From CAMEON01 sp045531965 (GTDB lineage: Bacteria; Bacillota; Clostridia; Oscillospirales; CAG-272), in contig JAZSFA010000135.1 in the NCBI GenBank assembly GCA_045531965.1, positions 1 to 64,000 of the forward strand: DNA of 64,000 bases, in the 5' to 3' direction. The translations under genes and the position numbers were made by a program. Below the pieces are notes generated by a model, which saw only the letters and a list, made by a program, of their open reading frames with translations, ran no database searches and had not been told where the DNA came from. This document shows positions 42,854 to 51,678 of this stretch, in pieces. The stretch's first letter is position 1. Every line of letters starts with the position of its first letter.

Positions 42854-43148
42854 GTCTTTTTCCTCCGTTTTGTTTTTGATTTTTGGGATATTTTTCGATC
42901 TTACGGAGGTTTAGCACTTAACGGCGTATTGGATGGACTCCAACACACGGTTAAGAACTAATCCATCGTAAGACCATGGGAAACGTAATGCTTGGCGGCA
43001 GAGCCGCCGGATGATGGCTTTCACCATCGGGCGTACAAGAGACTCGTGGATAAGTTGCGACGGGATCCGACACCCTCGTAACGCAACGCAAGGGAGCGGG
43101 AGCGGCTGACCGATGTGGCTGCCGTTCCGCACTCCCTCGTTGTTGACA
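42854..43148 (-). promoter_or_regulatory. Structured rpsO-pnp spacer
   Basis: The 295-base spacer has no gene. Near pnp, three nested helices can be drawn: TCTTACG (42899-42905) with CGTAAGA (42967-42973), CTTAAC (42917-42922) with GTTAAG (42950-42955), and GATGG (42932-42936) with CCATC (42963-42967). The first and third compete for a base or two. Nearer rpsO are GGCGGC/GCCGCC (42994-43008) and GATGG/CCATC (43012-43027). RNase III-cleaved, PNPase-autoregulated leaders are known in other bacteria; here this is inference. Confidence 0.5.
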
Positions 43149-43412
43149 TTACTTTCTGAGGTTCAGCTTCTCGATGATTGCACGATAGCGGTTGATGTCA
43201 ACCTTCTGCAGATAACCGAGGAGATTACGTCTGTGACCGACCATCTTCAGAAGACCGCGGCGGCTGTGGTGGTCCTTCATGTTGGACTTCAGGTGCTGGG
43301 TCAGGTGGTTGATGCGGTGGGTCAGAATAGCGATCTGAACTTCGGGGGAACCGGTGTCACCCTCGTGGATGGCATACTGGGCAATGATTGCCTGCTTTTC
43401 AGCGTTGGTCAT
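43149..43412 (-). CDS. rpsO: 30S ribosomal protein S15
   Basis: 87 residues: EGDTGSPEVQIAILTHRINHLTQHLK, then DHHSRRGLLKMVGHRRNLLGYL, the universal S15 signature. It binds 16S rRNA early in assembly of the platform. ATG 43412 is chosen because AAAGGTG lies 9 bases upstream; a GTG 12 bases earlier overlaps that site. Confidence 0.97.
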   Translation of the reverse strand: MTNAEKQAIIAQYAIHEGDTGSPEVQIAILTHRINHLTQHLKSNMKDHHSRRGLLKMVGHRRNLLGYLQKVDINRYRAIIEKLNLRK

Positions 43413-43446
43413 GGTAGTTTTCACCTTTCAAAATAAATTTTGGCAT

Positions 43447-43491
43447 GGGCACAGAGAACGGTTGGTGAAATGCCGCATAGCGGCTGTGTCC
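43447..43491 (-). promoter_or_regulatory. Hairpin in the rpsO leader
   Basis: GGGCACAG (43447-43454) pairs with CTGTGTCC (43484-43491, one A-C mismatch), enclosing GCCGC/GCGGC (43472-43484). S15 commonly represses its own mRNA through leader structure; whether this one does is inference. Confidence 0.4.
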
Positions 43492-43516
43492 GAAACCCGT
43501 GCTCACGTCACGTTTC

Positions 43517-43545
43517 ATTATAGCATACCTCGGTTTTTTTGTAAA
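43517..43545 (-). promoter_or_regulatory. Promoter of rpsO-pnp
   Basis: On the minus strand: TTTACA (43545-43540), a 17-base spacer and TATAAT (43522-43517). Confidence 0.8.
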
Positions 43546-43604
43546 GAGGATGCGTGAAAGTTTTCATTTGTGTCACGGTTTTGTTACAATTTTAAAGGCA
43601 ATTT

Positions 43605-44321
43605 TTATCGCGTGGGCAGATCTTTTAAAAAAGTTATAAGCTCGTCAAAGTTTCCATGAGGGTAGGCGGAGATATCCTCTTCTTTTCTATTGATGATACA
43701 GTCTGTGAGCAGAAAGACTTTCATACCCAATTTGCGGGCAATCATGTCTTCGCCTACATCGTTGCCCACCATGAGGCACGCCTCCGGAGAAAGTCCCAAC
43801 GTCTCCAAAAGGGTGGTGTAGTATGTGAGGTTTGGCTTACAGTAGCGGGAATTTTCGTAGGTGGTGAAAAGTTCGAAATCCTCGGACTTGAGTCCTGCCC
43901 ACCTCATCCGCTTTTCAGTGGCTATGCGAGGAAAGATGGGATTGGTTGCCAGGACGGTCTTGCGGCCTTGATTATGGCATAGGCGAATGACTTCCGCGGC
44001 ACGATCATCGTGCCCGCATACGGTGGAGATATGATCAAAACGTTCTACGTAAAAACGGTCAAAGGTGGGCTTGTCTTCGTAGACACGATCACCGAAGATG
44101 GTGGCAAAGGTTTCCCAAAACACGGTTTCGTTTGTCTTTTTGCCATCGTTTTGAATCATGGCTTTCGTCCCTGTCCAAATGCCCTTGACCACCGCCTCGG
44201 GATCATAACCCAAAGGGGCAAGATCCTTTGCAATGGCAGAAAAATACGTTTTGGCGAACACGTCCTGATCCATAGGGAGCAGGGTGCCGTCCAGATCGAA
44301 TAAAACTGTGGAAATCGACAT
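43605..44321 (-). CDS. HAD-family hydrolase
   Basis: 238 residues. Motif I is LFDLDGTLL, motif II is VLATNP, motif III Lys is in YCKPN, and motif IV is MVGNDVGEDM. A helical cap lies between motifs I and II (about 18-85). This is the phosphoglycolate-phosphatase-like branch; the natural substrate cannot be read from sequence. ATG follows AAAGGAG. It ends about 60 bases upstream of the rpsO promoter without a clear terminator. Confidence 0.85.
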   Translation of the reverse strand: MSISTVLFDLDGTLLPMDQDVFAKTYFSAIAKDLAPLGYDPEAVVKGIWTGTKAMIQNDGKKTNETVFWETFATIFGDRVYEDKPTFDRFYVERFDHISTVCGHDDRAAEVIRLCHNQGRKTVLATNPIFPRIATEKRMRWAGLKSEDFELFTTYENSRYCKPNLTYYTTLLETLGLSPEACLMVGNDVGEDMIARKLGMKVFLLTDCIINRKEEDISAYPHGNFDELITFLKDLPTR

Positions 44322-44359
44322 GCGTTTCTCCTTTTAGGTAGGTTGTTGACATCACAACT

Positions 44360-44388
44360 ATTATACGACAAATTTCATCGGATGTCAA
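44360..44388 (-). promoter_or_regulatory. Promoter of the HAD hydrolase
   Basis: On the minus strand: TTGACA (44388-44383), a 17-base spacer and TATAAT (44365-44360), a perfect consensus. Confidence 0.88.
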
Positions 44389-44406
44389 GCGTGGGCGAAG
44401 AATTGA

Positions 44407-47175
44407 TCAGTCCCATTGATTTTGCACCAATCTTTTCCCTCGTACTGCGGCGCTGTTTCGGTTGATATAGGACATTTTACGCGCACGGAGGAGGTGCTTA
44501 CGTCCTTCTTCGTTTCTGGTATAGATGGGTTCAAATCGTCCTGTTGTCGCGCGCAATTCATCTGTAAGCCGTACGACGGTTTCCTTTTTTGAAGCGATCA
44601 CCGAAGGGCAGGCAAAGCTTTGAGAATAAGAGAGCCATGATTTCCCAAAAAAGCTGTGTTTTTCGATGATCAAATAGCGGGGATTTTCTATGGGAGATAA
44701 AAGCTCGCTCATAGCGGTGGCAAACACGTTTTTTTCGTGCTCTGTGGCATTTCGAAGGGTACAAAGGATACTGCCTTGTTTGTCTACGTGAAGGATTTGC
44801 ACGCGGGCGTTTGAACTTTCAATTTGTCCGATGTCTTTGAGCGTGTACAGAATGGCTTTCGCTAATGTTTTGATAGACTTGGCGGGGGAGAAGTGGGCGG
44901 CGATCTTGGGCAGCCACCGGCATGCGGCATAGATATATAGCGCCAGCAGAGGAAGACCCATAAGCAAACCGTAAAGCTCGCCCGAGACGGTGAGCAATCG
45001 AATGCTGTTGATGAGGACGGCAGTCATGGCGGCGGAAGCCAAAAGCCCGCTTAACATGTTTTGGAAGAACACACGGGTCATAGCAGCTGCCTGGGGGACG
45101 TCGTTGGCTCGTCTGATCTCGGGATGGGTGTTATCTCCCAATGTAGCTGACCACCGCTTTGCCATGTACTCGCGATCAGCGGAAAGGGTCAGCATGTCTT
45201 GGTTGATGCGCGCAATTCCCGCGCGGTCATAGGGGGGCTTGATGACCTCTAAACGCTCAATGCCGCTCTCGATGATGTCTGTATGGTAGGCAGGTGCCAA
45301 AAAGGCATCGAAACGGCGGACAACAGTTGCGTAGTCGTCTCCTAAAATGAAAGCGCCTTCGCTGTCAAAGGTGGTTTTGATTTGCGGCGACTCGCCTTTG
45401 GCTTGACGACGGAGTTCCCCAAAGGAGGGCGGCGGTTCTACGGTGACCAAATGCCAAATGTTGGAGGTCTTGTCGGGACGGTGCTTGTCCATGCGAATGG
45501 CTCTGCCGCGCATTTGATTGGACAGCATGAAGCTGCCTACAAAGCTCGCCAGTATGAGCGCGTTGATACAGGGAGAATCCCAGCCTTCGCCCAACAAGGA
45601 TTTGGTGCCGATCAAAACGTTGAAGCACCCCTCGTTAAAGGCTTGTGTCATCAGGGCAACTTTATGCTTATTAGAGCCGCTCAGGATCAGCTCGTCATAT
45701 CCTGTTTCCCCCAGAGGTTTGGCTCGGCAGGGAACGCTCGATTGATTTGCCAATACACTAATCCGCTCATATGCTGTATGAGGAATGATGATCAGCGTAC
45801 CTGACAGTACAGCTAAGGGCGTGGCTGTGTTGAAATGACGACGTAACGTTTCAAATATGGGGACGATTCCCATGCTCCGCACGGGAGTATCGCTACCCAC
45901 AGCTCCCAAAAGCTCGCGCTTGATATGGTCAGTCAGCACCAACATCCGCAGATCCTTCCCCAGCTTCCCCCATTCAGCTTCAGTGATCTTCGCGATGCTA
46001 TCCAGCTTGCCGATAGAGGACAGCAGCATCCGCCGAAGCTTATCGTTGGTTGCAAGGCAGGGCCTTTTGCGCTCCATAAAGCCTTCGGCGGTCAAGTGCT
46101 TGCGAAGCGGATCCACCAAAGATGCTGTGAAGAGATCGGGATGGTCCAAAAGAAACGCGAGAGCTTCTTCCGCGCGTGCCATGCGATATGGAGGAAGGAT
46201 GCCTTTGGGGGAGATCAGTTTGATCAGCTTCTTGGGTAACACCTTTCCCTCACCGAATACAACACAAGAGAAAATGGATGAAAAGGCGCGGGGATGTTCT
46301 AAAATCAGTTCTTCGCTTGCCTGGAAATCGGGAAGGATTCCTGCGGCAGTCAGCGCTTTGGAGAACAACTCCTGCTCTGTGAGCTGCGATAACATATCGA
46401 AGGCTTTTTGTTGATGAGCATCGAGAATTTCTGTTTCTTCTTTGTCCGGATAATTAAAGTATATATAGTCCTGATGGGGGCAGAGGGTTTTCTGCGCCAC
46501 CAATTGAGGCACAAAGATTTCGGCATCGATCTCGCCGCAAAGGGCGCAGTACCGTTCCCATTCGGAAGGGGTGCTGTCGTAAGGGGGGGTGGCTGTCAGA
46601 GCGATGACGGTTACTGCTCCGCCCAGCAAATGCAGGAAATCCTCCAGTGCTTTTTGCCATGCACTTCGCAGGTGATGTGCCTCGTCGAGACAAATGGTGC
46701 CAATGCCGGCTTTTCTGACCTCTGTCAACAGATCAAAGTCGGAAAAATCCTCGGTTCCGACATCCTCGTCCCATTCGTTGGTCTCTTCCTCGCTGATGGC
46801 ACGTTTCATGGCGGCGTGGAGAGATTGATAGGTCACCGACGTGATGAGCTTGTGCTGCATTCGGGTAAAACTGTAAGCTGTTGTATTCCGTGAAAAATCA
46901 GGACGGTCGGCATCCGATATTCCCGAAGCAAAGTTTTGTTCGAATCTATCGCCCCACTGCTGTCGGATGGTCACCGAAGGGGAGAGGATAAGGGCGGGCT
47001 GACCCAAGCGGCGGATCAACTCCAATCCCAAAATGGTTTTACCGCTGCCCGGCGCGGCGACGACATGAATCTTGCCGTCTTTCAGGTAGTGATCCGCCTT
47101 GTCCAGCACAGCTTGCTGATAATCGCGGAAAGTGCCGCCAAAGCGGATGCGGGGGTCGCTGAAGGAATAATTCAT
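44407..47175 (-). CDS. SF2 DEAH helicase with membrane segments
   Basis: 922 residues. Motor motifs: APGSGKT (41-47), CLDEAHHL (162-169), ALTATPP (192-198), GTKSLLGEGWD (523-533) and QMRGRAIR (554-561), so both RecA-like lobes are complete. The long stretch between TATPP and motif V (about 200-500) holds an extra helical domain. Two hydrophobic segments near 706-727 and 734-753 follow, then a C-terminal domain of about 160 residues with no recognised family. Membrane-linked SF2 helicases are unusual. ATG 47175 follows AAAGGAG; degV lies 55 bases upstream and probably shares its transcript. No nuclease motif is seen. Confidence 0.8.
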   Translation of the reverse strand: MNYSFSDPRIRFGGTFRDYQQAVLDKADHYLKDGKIHVVAAPGSGKTILGLELIRRLGQPALILSPSVTIRQQWGDRFEQNFASGISDADRPDFSRNTTAYSFTRMQHKLITSVTYQSLHAAMKRAISEEETNEWDEDVGTEDFSDFDLLTEVRKAGIGTICLDEAHHLRSAWQKALEDFLHLLGGAVTVIALTATPPYDSTPSEWERYCALCGEIDAEIFVPQLVAQKTLCPHQDYIYFNYPDKEETEILDAHQQKAFDMLSQLTEQELFSKALTAAGILPDFQASEELILEHPRAFSSIFSCVVFGEGKVLPKKLIKLISPKGILPPYRMARAEEALAFLLDHPDLFTASLVDPLRKHLTAEGFMERKRPCLATNDKLRRMLLSSIGKLDSIAKITEAEWGKLGKDLRMLVLTDHIKRELLGAVGSDTPVRSMGIVPIFETLRRHFNTATPLAVLSGTLIIIPHTAYERISVLANQSSVPCRAKPLGETGYDELILSGSNKHKVALMTQAFNEGCFNVLIGTKSLLGEGWDSPCINALILASFVGSFMLSNQMRGRAIRMDKHRPDKTSNIWHLVTVEPPPSFGELRRQAKGESPQIKTTFDSEGAFILGDDYATVVRRFDAFLAPAYHTDIIESGIERLEVIKPPYDRAGIARINQDMLTLSADREYMAKRWSATLGDNTHPEIRRANDVPQAAAMTRVFFQNMLSGLLASAAMTAVLINSIRLLTVSGELYGLLMGLPLLALYIYAACRWLPKIAAHFSPAKSIKTLAKAILYTLKDIGQIESSNARVQILHVDKQGSILCTLRNATEHEKNVFATAMSELLSPIENPRYLIIEKHSFFGKSWLSYSQSFACPSVIASKKETVVRLTDELRATTGRFEPIYTRNEEGRKHLLRARKMSYINRNSAAVRGKRLVQNQWD

Positions 47176-47230
47176 AACGTCTCCTTTGGAAGAAAAGGGA
47201 ACCCCGAGAGGTTCCCTGATATGAAAGCGA

Positions 47231-48082
47231 TCATTCGCCCTTCTTGAAAAACAGCACGCCCAGGCAGTTAGGACCGCAATGGCTGGAAATGGTGCAGCCT
47301 GCCTTGGTTTCAATGATCTCGGCAAAGGGCTGAAGCTCTGCCACCAAAGCCTTGGCTTTTTCTACGATCTCGGCAGGGACATAGGAGTGGGTGATAAAAA
47401 TGCGGTTGTGCTGGATGTCGGTGCGTCCCGCTAATCGTCCCTTGATATAATCCGTGATGGACTTTTCCATGCTACCGCGGTATTTCTTGCCCACCTTCAT
47501 GGTGCCTTCTACCACCACGATTTCGGGGCGGAGCTGGAGTGCGGTGGCTGCCAGAGCGACCACGCCGGAACAACGACCGCCTTTTTTCAGGTAGTCCAAA
47601 GTCTGGAGTACAAAGCTAACGTCCAGGCGTTGTTTCATTTCCTCTAATCGTTCGACAATTTCGACGGCGGTGAGTCCTTCCGCCACCATCTCGGCGGCTG
47701 CCATGACCAAATGTCCCGAGCCGGAAGAGAGGTTGCGGCTGTCGATGGGATAAACGTTCCCCAGCTCTTCGGCGGCTAACTTGGCGTTCTGATGGCAGGA
47801 GGAGAATTCAGAGGACAAGTTGATGTGTATGATCGCATAACCATCATCGGTGAATTTTTTGAAAACGTCGATATATTCACCCATGGACAAAGCGGAAGTC
47901 TTGGGGAGAACACCGGTTTCGGCAACAAAATCGAAGACTTTGGGGGCAGTGACGTCTATGCCGTCACGGTACAGTTCTTCTCCAAGTGTAATACCAAGAG
48001 GCAGGACTTCAACGTTGTATCTTTCATAGATCTCTTCGGTCAAATCACAAGTGGAGTCGCAGGTAATTTTTATTTTCTCCAT
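47231..48082 (-). CDS. DegV-family fatty-acid-binding protein
   Basis: 283 residues. KITCDSTCDLTEEI at the N-terminus, PKTSALSMGEY, INLSSEFSSCHQNA, YPIDSRNLSSG and a final SHCGPNCLGVLFF are diagnostic of DegV. The fold binds a long-chain fatty acid; FakB members hand it to the kinase FakA, which is not seen here. ATG follows GAAAGGGAG. Confidence 0.93.
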   Translation of the reverse strand: MEKIKITCDSTCDLTEEIYERYNVEVLPLGITLGEELYRDGIDVTAPKVFDFVAETGVLPKTSALSMGEYIDVFKKFTDDGYAIIHINLSSEFSSCHQNAKLAAEELGNVYPIDSRNLSSGSGHLVMAAAEMVAEGLTAVEIVERLEEMKQRLDVSFVLQTLDYLKKGGRCSGVVALAATALQLRPEIVVVEGTMKVGKKYRGSMEKSITDYIKGRLAGRTDIQHNRIFITHSYVPAEIVEKAKALVAELQPFAEIIETKAGCTISSHCGPNCLGVLFFKKGE

Positions 48083-48116
48083 GAAAAATGCTCCCTTTCA
48101 AATATATAATCAATTT

Positions 48117-48145
48117 ATTCTATCACAAAATTACGGTGGGGTCAA
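48117..48145 (-). promoter_or_regulatory. Promoter of degV and helicase
   Basis: On the minus strand: TTGACC (48145-48140), a 17-base spacer and TAGAAT (48122-48117), with TG one base before the -10. Confidence 0.7.
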
Positions 48146-48288
48146 GAGTAAAATGCTGAAAAAACGCAAAAAACTCGAATTAACATGAAACAAACCTCAC
48201 GCCTTTTGTGCACAATTGCTATAAAATACCGATAGAATATAGTCGTATTTTCAAATTGTAAACCAAATGTAAATTCATGAAATCCCTA

Positions 48289-48317
48289 TTGACAATCAAG
48301 TGACCGTGTGATATAAT
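48289..48317 (+). promoter_or_regulatory. Promoter of the flotillin gene
   Basis: TTGACA at 48289-48294, a 17-base spacer and TATAAT at 48312-48317, with TG one base before the -10. Confidence 0.9.
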
Positions 48318-48478
48318 ATTTACAACATCGGGTGGCCTTGCAGCTGCGTCCGATGCTGTGGCATCCGAGACCACCGTTTTGATGGTTGCAACCGTCAGAA
48401 CTAAGCCATCGGATCCCTGTCGCTCGTGACCTCACGGGTGGCACATAGACATCGAAACTTTTTAAAGGAGGAACTACT
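48318..48478 (+). promoter_or_regulatory. Structured 5' leader of the flotillin mRNA
   Basis: About 150 bases without a gene. GGTGG (48331-48335) can pair with CCACC (48370-48374) around a TCCGATGC/GCATCCGA hairpin with one mismatch, and GATGG with a later CCATC. It ends in AAAGGAGGAA before the ATG. No known riboswitch class is recognised. Confidence 0.35.
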
Positions 48479-50002
48479 ATGTTGTTCAACCCCACAAGCC
48501 TTATGGCGTTTGCCCTGCCGACCCCTGTCATCGGGATCATCATCGGTGTGGCTGCACTGATTCTCCTGTTTTTCATCTGCGGCTATGTCAAGGCCCCCCC
48601 GAACCGCGCTTACATCATTTCCGGTGTGCGCAAAAAGAAAAAGATCCTGATCGGTAAAGCAGGCATCCGTATCCCTCTCATCGAGCGTCTGGATAAGCTG
48701 TCTCTGGACGTCATGCAGGTGGACATCAAGACGTCCGAAGCCATCCCTACCAACGAGTTTATCAACGTCACCGTGGACGGTGTTGCCAACATCAAGATCT
48801 CATCTAATCCCGAGCTTCTTGAGAAGGCTGCCGAGGCTCTGCTGGGCATGGATCAGCGTCAGCTCATTTTCCTTGTAACGCAGGTGCTGGAAGGTAATAT
48901 GCGTGAGATCGTCGGTTCCGTAGGTCTCAAGGAAATGGTGCAGGAGCGTCAGATCGTTGCCGAGAAGATCAAAGAAAATGCCATTCCCGACATGATGAAA
49001 CTTGGTATCGAGATCGTTAACTTCAATATTCAGAATTTCAAGGACGGTGCCGGCACCATTGAAAACATGGGTATTGATAATGTGGAGCAAATCCGTAAGG
49101 CTGCTCAGATCGCTAAGGCAGAAGCTGCCCGCGATATCGCCATTGCTGAAGCAAATGCCCGTGAATCAGCTAACAAAGTTGCGGTTGAAGCAAACCAGCG
49201 CATCGCTGAGCAGAACACGACTTTGGCGATCCGTGAGGCTGAGTTGAAGAAGGATGCCGACATCAAGAAGGCAGAAGCCGATGCTGCTTACGATATTCAG
49301 AAACAGGAACAGAGAAAGACCATCGAAGTCACTTCTGCTAACGCCGACATCGCTCGCCGTGAAAAGGAAGCGGAACTGGCGGAAAAGGAAATCGCGCTTC
49401 AGGAAAAGAAGCTGGATGCCGAGATCAAGAAGAAGGCAGACGCGCTGAAGTATGAGGCAGAAAAGAGAGCGGAAGCAGACCTGATCCGCCGTCAGAAAGA
49501 ATCTGAAGCAAAGCGCTATGAGCAGGAGCAGGAGGCTTTGGCTCGTATGAAGGCAGCCGAGGCTGACAAGTATGAGCAGGAGCGTCAGGCAGAGGCTAAG
49601 CGCGCTATCGCAGAGGCAGAAGCTTTTGCTAAGCTGAAGGAAGCCGAAGGTATCCGCGCCGTAGGTCTTGCAGAGGCAGAGGCTATCGAGAAGAAGGCAG
49701 AAGCGCAAAAGAAAATGGGCGAAGCGTCCGTTTTGGAAATGTACCTCACCGCACTTCCCGAGGTGGTCAAGAATGCCGCATCTCCTTTGGCTCAGACCGA
49801 CAAGATCGTTATGTACGGCGATGGCAACTCTACCAAGCTGCTGCGTGACGTGATGCAGTCTTCCAATCAGGTTATGGAGGGGCTTTCCGAGGCTACGGGT
49901 CTGGATGTTAAGAGCATGATTTCCGGTTTCATGGGCGGCAAAGCCGCGACCATGGGCGGCACCGAGGCTTGCCCTCCTCCCGCAGAGGTCCCCAAGAAAT
50001 AA
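48479..50002 (+). CDS. Flotillin (SPFH-domain) membrane scaffold protein
   Basis: 507 residues. A membrane segment near 17-35 precedes the SPFH domain (about 38-200: NRAYIISGVRKKKKILIGKAG and onward). A long charged, Ala/Glu-rich coiled coil (about 205-420) and a C-terminal oligomerisation part (LTALPEVVKNAASPLAQTDKIVMYG) follow. Length and layout match FloT/YuaG. It organises ordered membrane domains. ATG follows AAAGGAGGAA. Confidence 0.93.
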   Translation: MLFNPTSLMAFALPTPVIGIIIGVAALILLFFICGYVKAPPNRAYIISGVRKKKKILIGKAGIRIPLIERLDKLSLDVMQVDIKTSEAIPTNEFINVTVDGVANIKISSNPELLEKAAEALLGMDQRQLIFLVTQVLEGNMREIVGSVGLKEMVQERQIVAEKIKENAIPDMMKLGIEIVNFNIQNFKDGAGTIENMGIDNVEQIRKAAQIAKAEAARDIAIAEANARESANKVAVEANQRIAEQNTTLAIREAELKKDADIKKAEADAAYDIQKQEQRKTIEVTSANADIARREKEAELAEKEIALQEKKLDAEIKKKADALKYEAEKRAEADLIRRQKESEAKRYEQEQEALARMKAAEADKYEQERQAEAKRAIAEAEAFAKLKEAEGIRAVGLAEAEAIEKKAEAQKKMGEASVLEMYLTALPEVVKNAASPLAQTDKIVMYGDGNSTKLLRDVMQSSNQVMEGLSEATGLDVKSMISGFMGGKAATMGGTEACPPPAEVPKK

Positions 50003-50043
50003 AACGTGACGGCACCCAACATACATAAGCCGTGATAACACAG

Positions 50044-50082
50044 CCGCCTCGGGATCGAAAGACGCTCGAGGCGGTCTTTGTC
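50044..50082 (+). terminator. Terminator after flotillin
   Basis: CCGCCTCG pairs with CGAGGCGG around a 15-base loop, then tctttgtc. Confidence 0.65.
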
Positions 50083-50242
50083 AAACGTATATTTCGCATG
50101 ATGCGTTGCCGTCTGTGGCAGAAATGATGCTTTTCCATCCCTTAAAAATCAGTGTATTTCGCCGATGTTTGCCATATCCTGTAAGATTTCCCGCTTTTTG
50201 TCGTCTATATAAGTGAACCTATTTCAGAAAGGAGACATCAAT

Positions 50243-50818
50243 ATGAAATGTCCACAATGCCAGAATGAATTTCCAGAAACCAACGAAGCGGTCCAGCTTT
50301 GCCCTTTCTGCGGTACAGCCGCGAATGCTACCAATTTCTACCAGCCTGAGCCCGCTGTTGTGCGTCCCGACTTTCCTATGAAGTGGTACAAGTTCCTGAT
50401 TTATTTTGCTTTGTTCGCTTCCGCTGTGCTCAACGCCTTGAGCGGTATCGGACAAATGCTTGGCACAGTTTATAGTAACCAAGAGATCGCTTCCGCTGTT
50501 TACGCGCAGTATCCTGCCTTGCGCCCTGTGGATATCGTTTATGGTTTGTTGCTGATTGGTCTGGCTGCTTTCGCGATCGTTACCCGTCAGCAGTTGGCGA
50601 ATTACAAGGAAAAAGCACCCTTGTTCCTGTATGCGATGTACGGCTCCACGATTGTGCTTTCGGTGTTTTATCTGATCGCCACTTCGCTCGTGATGCAGAG
50701 CATGGACTTCACCATCACGGCGGTTGTTGAAAGCCTTCCCTCGCTAATCTCTTCCGCTGTTGTACTGGTGCTTAATATTGTCTATTTCCAAAAGCGCAAA
50801 GTGTTGTTTGATCGTTGA
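50243..50818 (+). CDS. Zinc-ribbon membrane protein
   Basis: 191 residues. An N-terminal zinc ribbon (CPQC then CPFC, residues 3-31) and a flexible linker are followed by four hydrophobic segments near 52-75, 96-115, 128-152 and 163-183. ATG 50243 follows AAAGGAGA; an earlier in-frame ATG at 50213 has no ribosome site. First of six small membrane-protein genes on one strand. A CGTCTATATAAGTG string at 50199-50212 looks like an ECF-type -10 region, but that is tentative. Confidence 0.7.
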   Translation: MKCPQCQNEFPETNEAVQLCPFCGTAANATNFYQPEPAVVRPDFPMKWYKFLIYFALFASAVLNALSGIGQMLGTVYSNQEIASAVYAQYPALRPVDIVYGLLLIGLAAFAIVTRQQLANYKEKAPLFLYAMYGSTIVLSVFYLIATSLVMQSMDFTITAVVESLPSLISSAVVLVLNIVYFQKRKVLFDR

Positions 50819-50864
50819 CATCACAAGGACGTCATCATGAAAGGTTTTCCCAAGGAGCCTCTAT

Positions 50865-51461
50865 ATGAAGAAATCCGGACTTGATATCAAGAAGCGCCCG
50901 GAGGGAGGCTTCCGCCTTGCTTCCTATAGGATCAATCCGTTTGCCGTTGTATATCTTGTCCTGCAAACCATGATGGGCATTTTGATGTTGGTTCTGTGCC
51001 TTTGGCTGAAGCCCTTGGAATGGACAGGATACCTACTGTTTGCGGGGATTTTTGTGGGCGTGCCGACAGTCATCTGTGTCCCGCTGATCATGATTTCGGC
51101 AGGGGAGCATTTGATGCTTGATGAGGAAGGCGTTCATTTATGTTATATTTTTCGACGTCGCAAGACACTTCGTTGGGCAGAGATCATGGATTGGGGCGCT
51201 ACAGAATTGTGGCATTCAAAATTGCCGGGTATGACCCATATGCTCTATTTTTCTCCCGTGCAGATTCCGTGCGAGGGGAAATATAAGCAGCTCGGAGCAA
51301 AAAAGGGCATTTATGCCGTGGGCTTTCACCATACAGACTTTCGTGAAAGACTTTTCCGCGAAATGCTACAGTTTTGTGTCGAGCGTTTGTATGAGCGTGT
51401 TCCGATGTACCGATCGGAGTTTGCTTTGCTCAGAAAAGACGAGCAAGAGGAAAAGTCATAG
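50865..51461 (+). CDS. PH-like membrane protein, DWG family member 1
   Basis: 198 residues. Two membrane segments (about 26-48 and 55-77) are followed by a PH-like domain with LDEEGVHLCYIFRRRKTLRWAEI and then MDWGA. The order of conserved elements (D.EG..., R..L.WAEI.DWG, a LYFS line, a cluster of basic residues) is shared with the genes at 52524 and 53119, so the three are paralogs. Function unknown. It starts 46 bases after the zinc-ribbon gene. Confidence 0.65.
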   Translation: MKKSGLDIKKRPEGGFRLASYRINPFAVVYLVLQTMMGILMLVLCLWLKPLEWTGYLLFAGIFVGVPTVICVPLIMISAGEHLMLDEEGVHLCYIFRRRKTLRWAEIMDWGATELWHSKLPGMTHMLYFSPVQIPCEGKYKQLGAKKGIYAVGFHHTDFRERLFREMLQFCVERLYERVPMYRSEFALLRKDEQEEKS

Positions 51462-51505
51462 AGCCATTCGATTTGAAAGACCTATCATTATGAATCCTGC
51501 CAGAG

Positions 51506-51543
51506 TCCCCCCTCTCCCACATTGGGGAAGGGGGGGATTTTTT
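51506..51543 (+). terminator. Terminator after DWG member 1
   Basis: TCCCCCCTCTCCC pairs imperfectly with GGGGAAGGGGGGGA, then T6. It divides the membrane-protein run into two transcription units. Confidence 0.75.
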
Positions 51544-51648
51544 AAGATACAAAGATACGAGAAATAAGATACGGGTGGCTGTGACCTGCCCCGCATTGTA
51601 TCTTGTATCTTGTATCTTGTATCTCGTATCTCTGTATCTTGTATCTGA
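51544..51648 (+). repeat. TTGTATC heptamer array with inverted end
   Basis: TTGTATC and close variants (TCGTATC, TCTGTATC) run in tandem at 51597-51648. The segment 51544-51561 is an 18-base inverted copy (one mismatch) of 51623-51640, so the array can fold back on its left end. It is non-coding and lies between two genes of the membrane cluster. Confidence 0.75.
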
Positions 51649-51678
51649 TTTATCCCCCACTTACAGAAAGGAATCTCC

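Noticed and set aside
42994..43008. GGCGGC/GCCGCC hairpin as the rpsO terminator
   Set aside because: On the transcribed minus strand it is not followed by a T run; it is better seen as part of the rpsO-pnp spacer.
51544..51648. CRISPR array
   Set aside because: The heptamer repeats have no spacers and are far too short; no cas gene is in the window.
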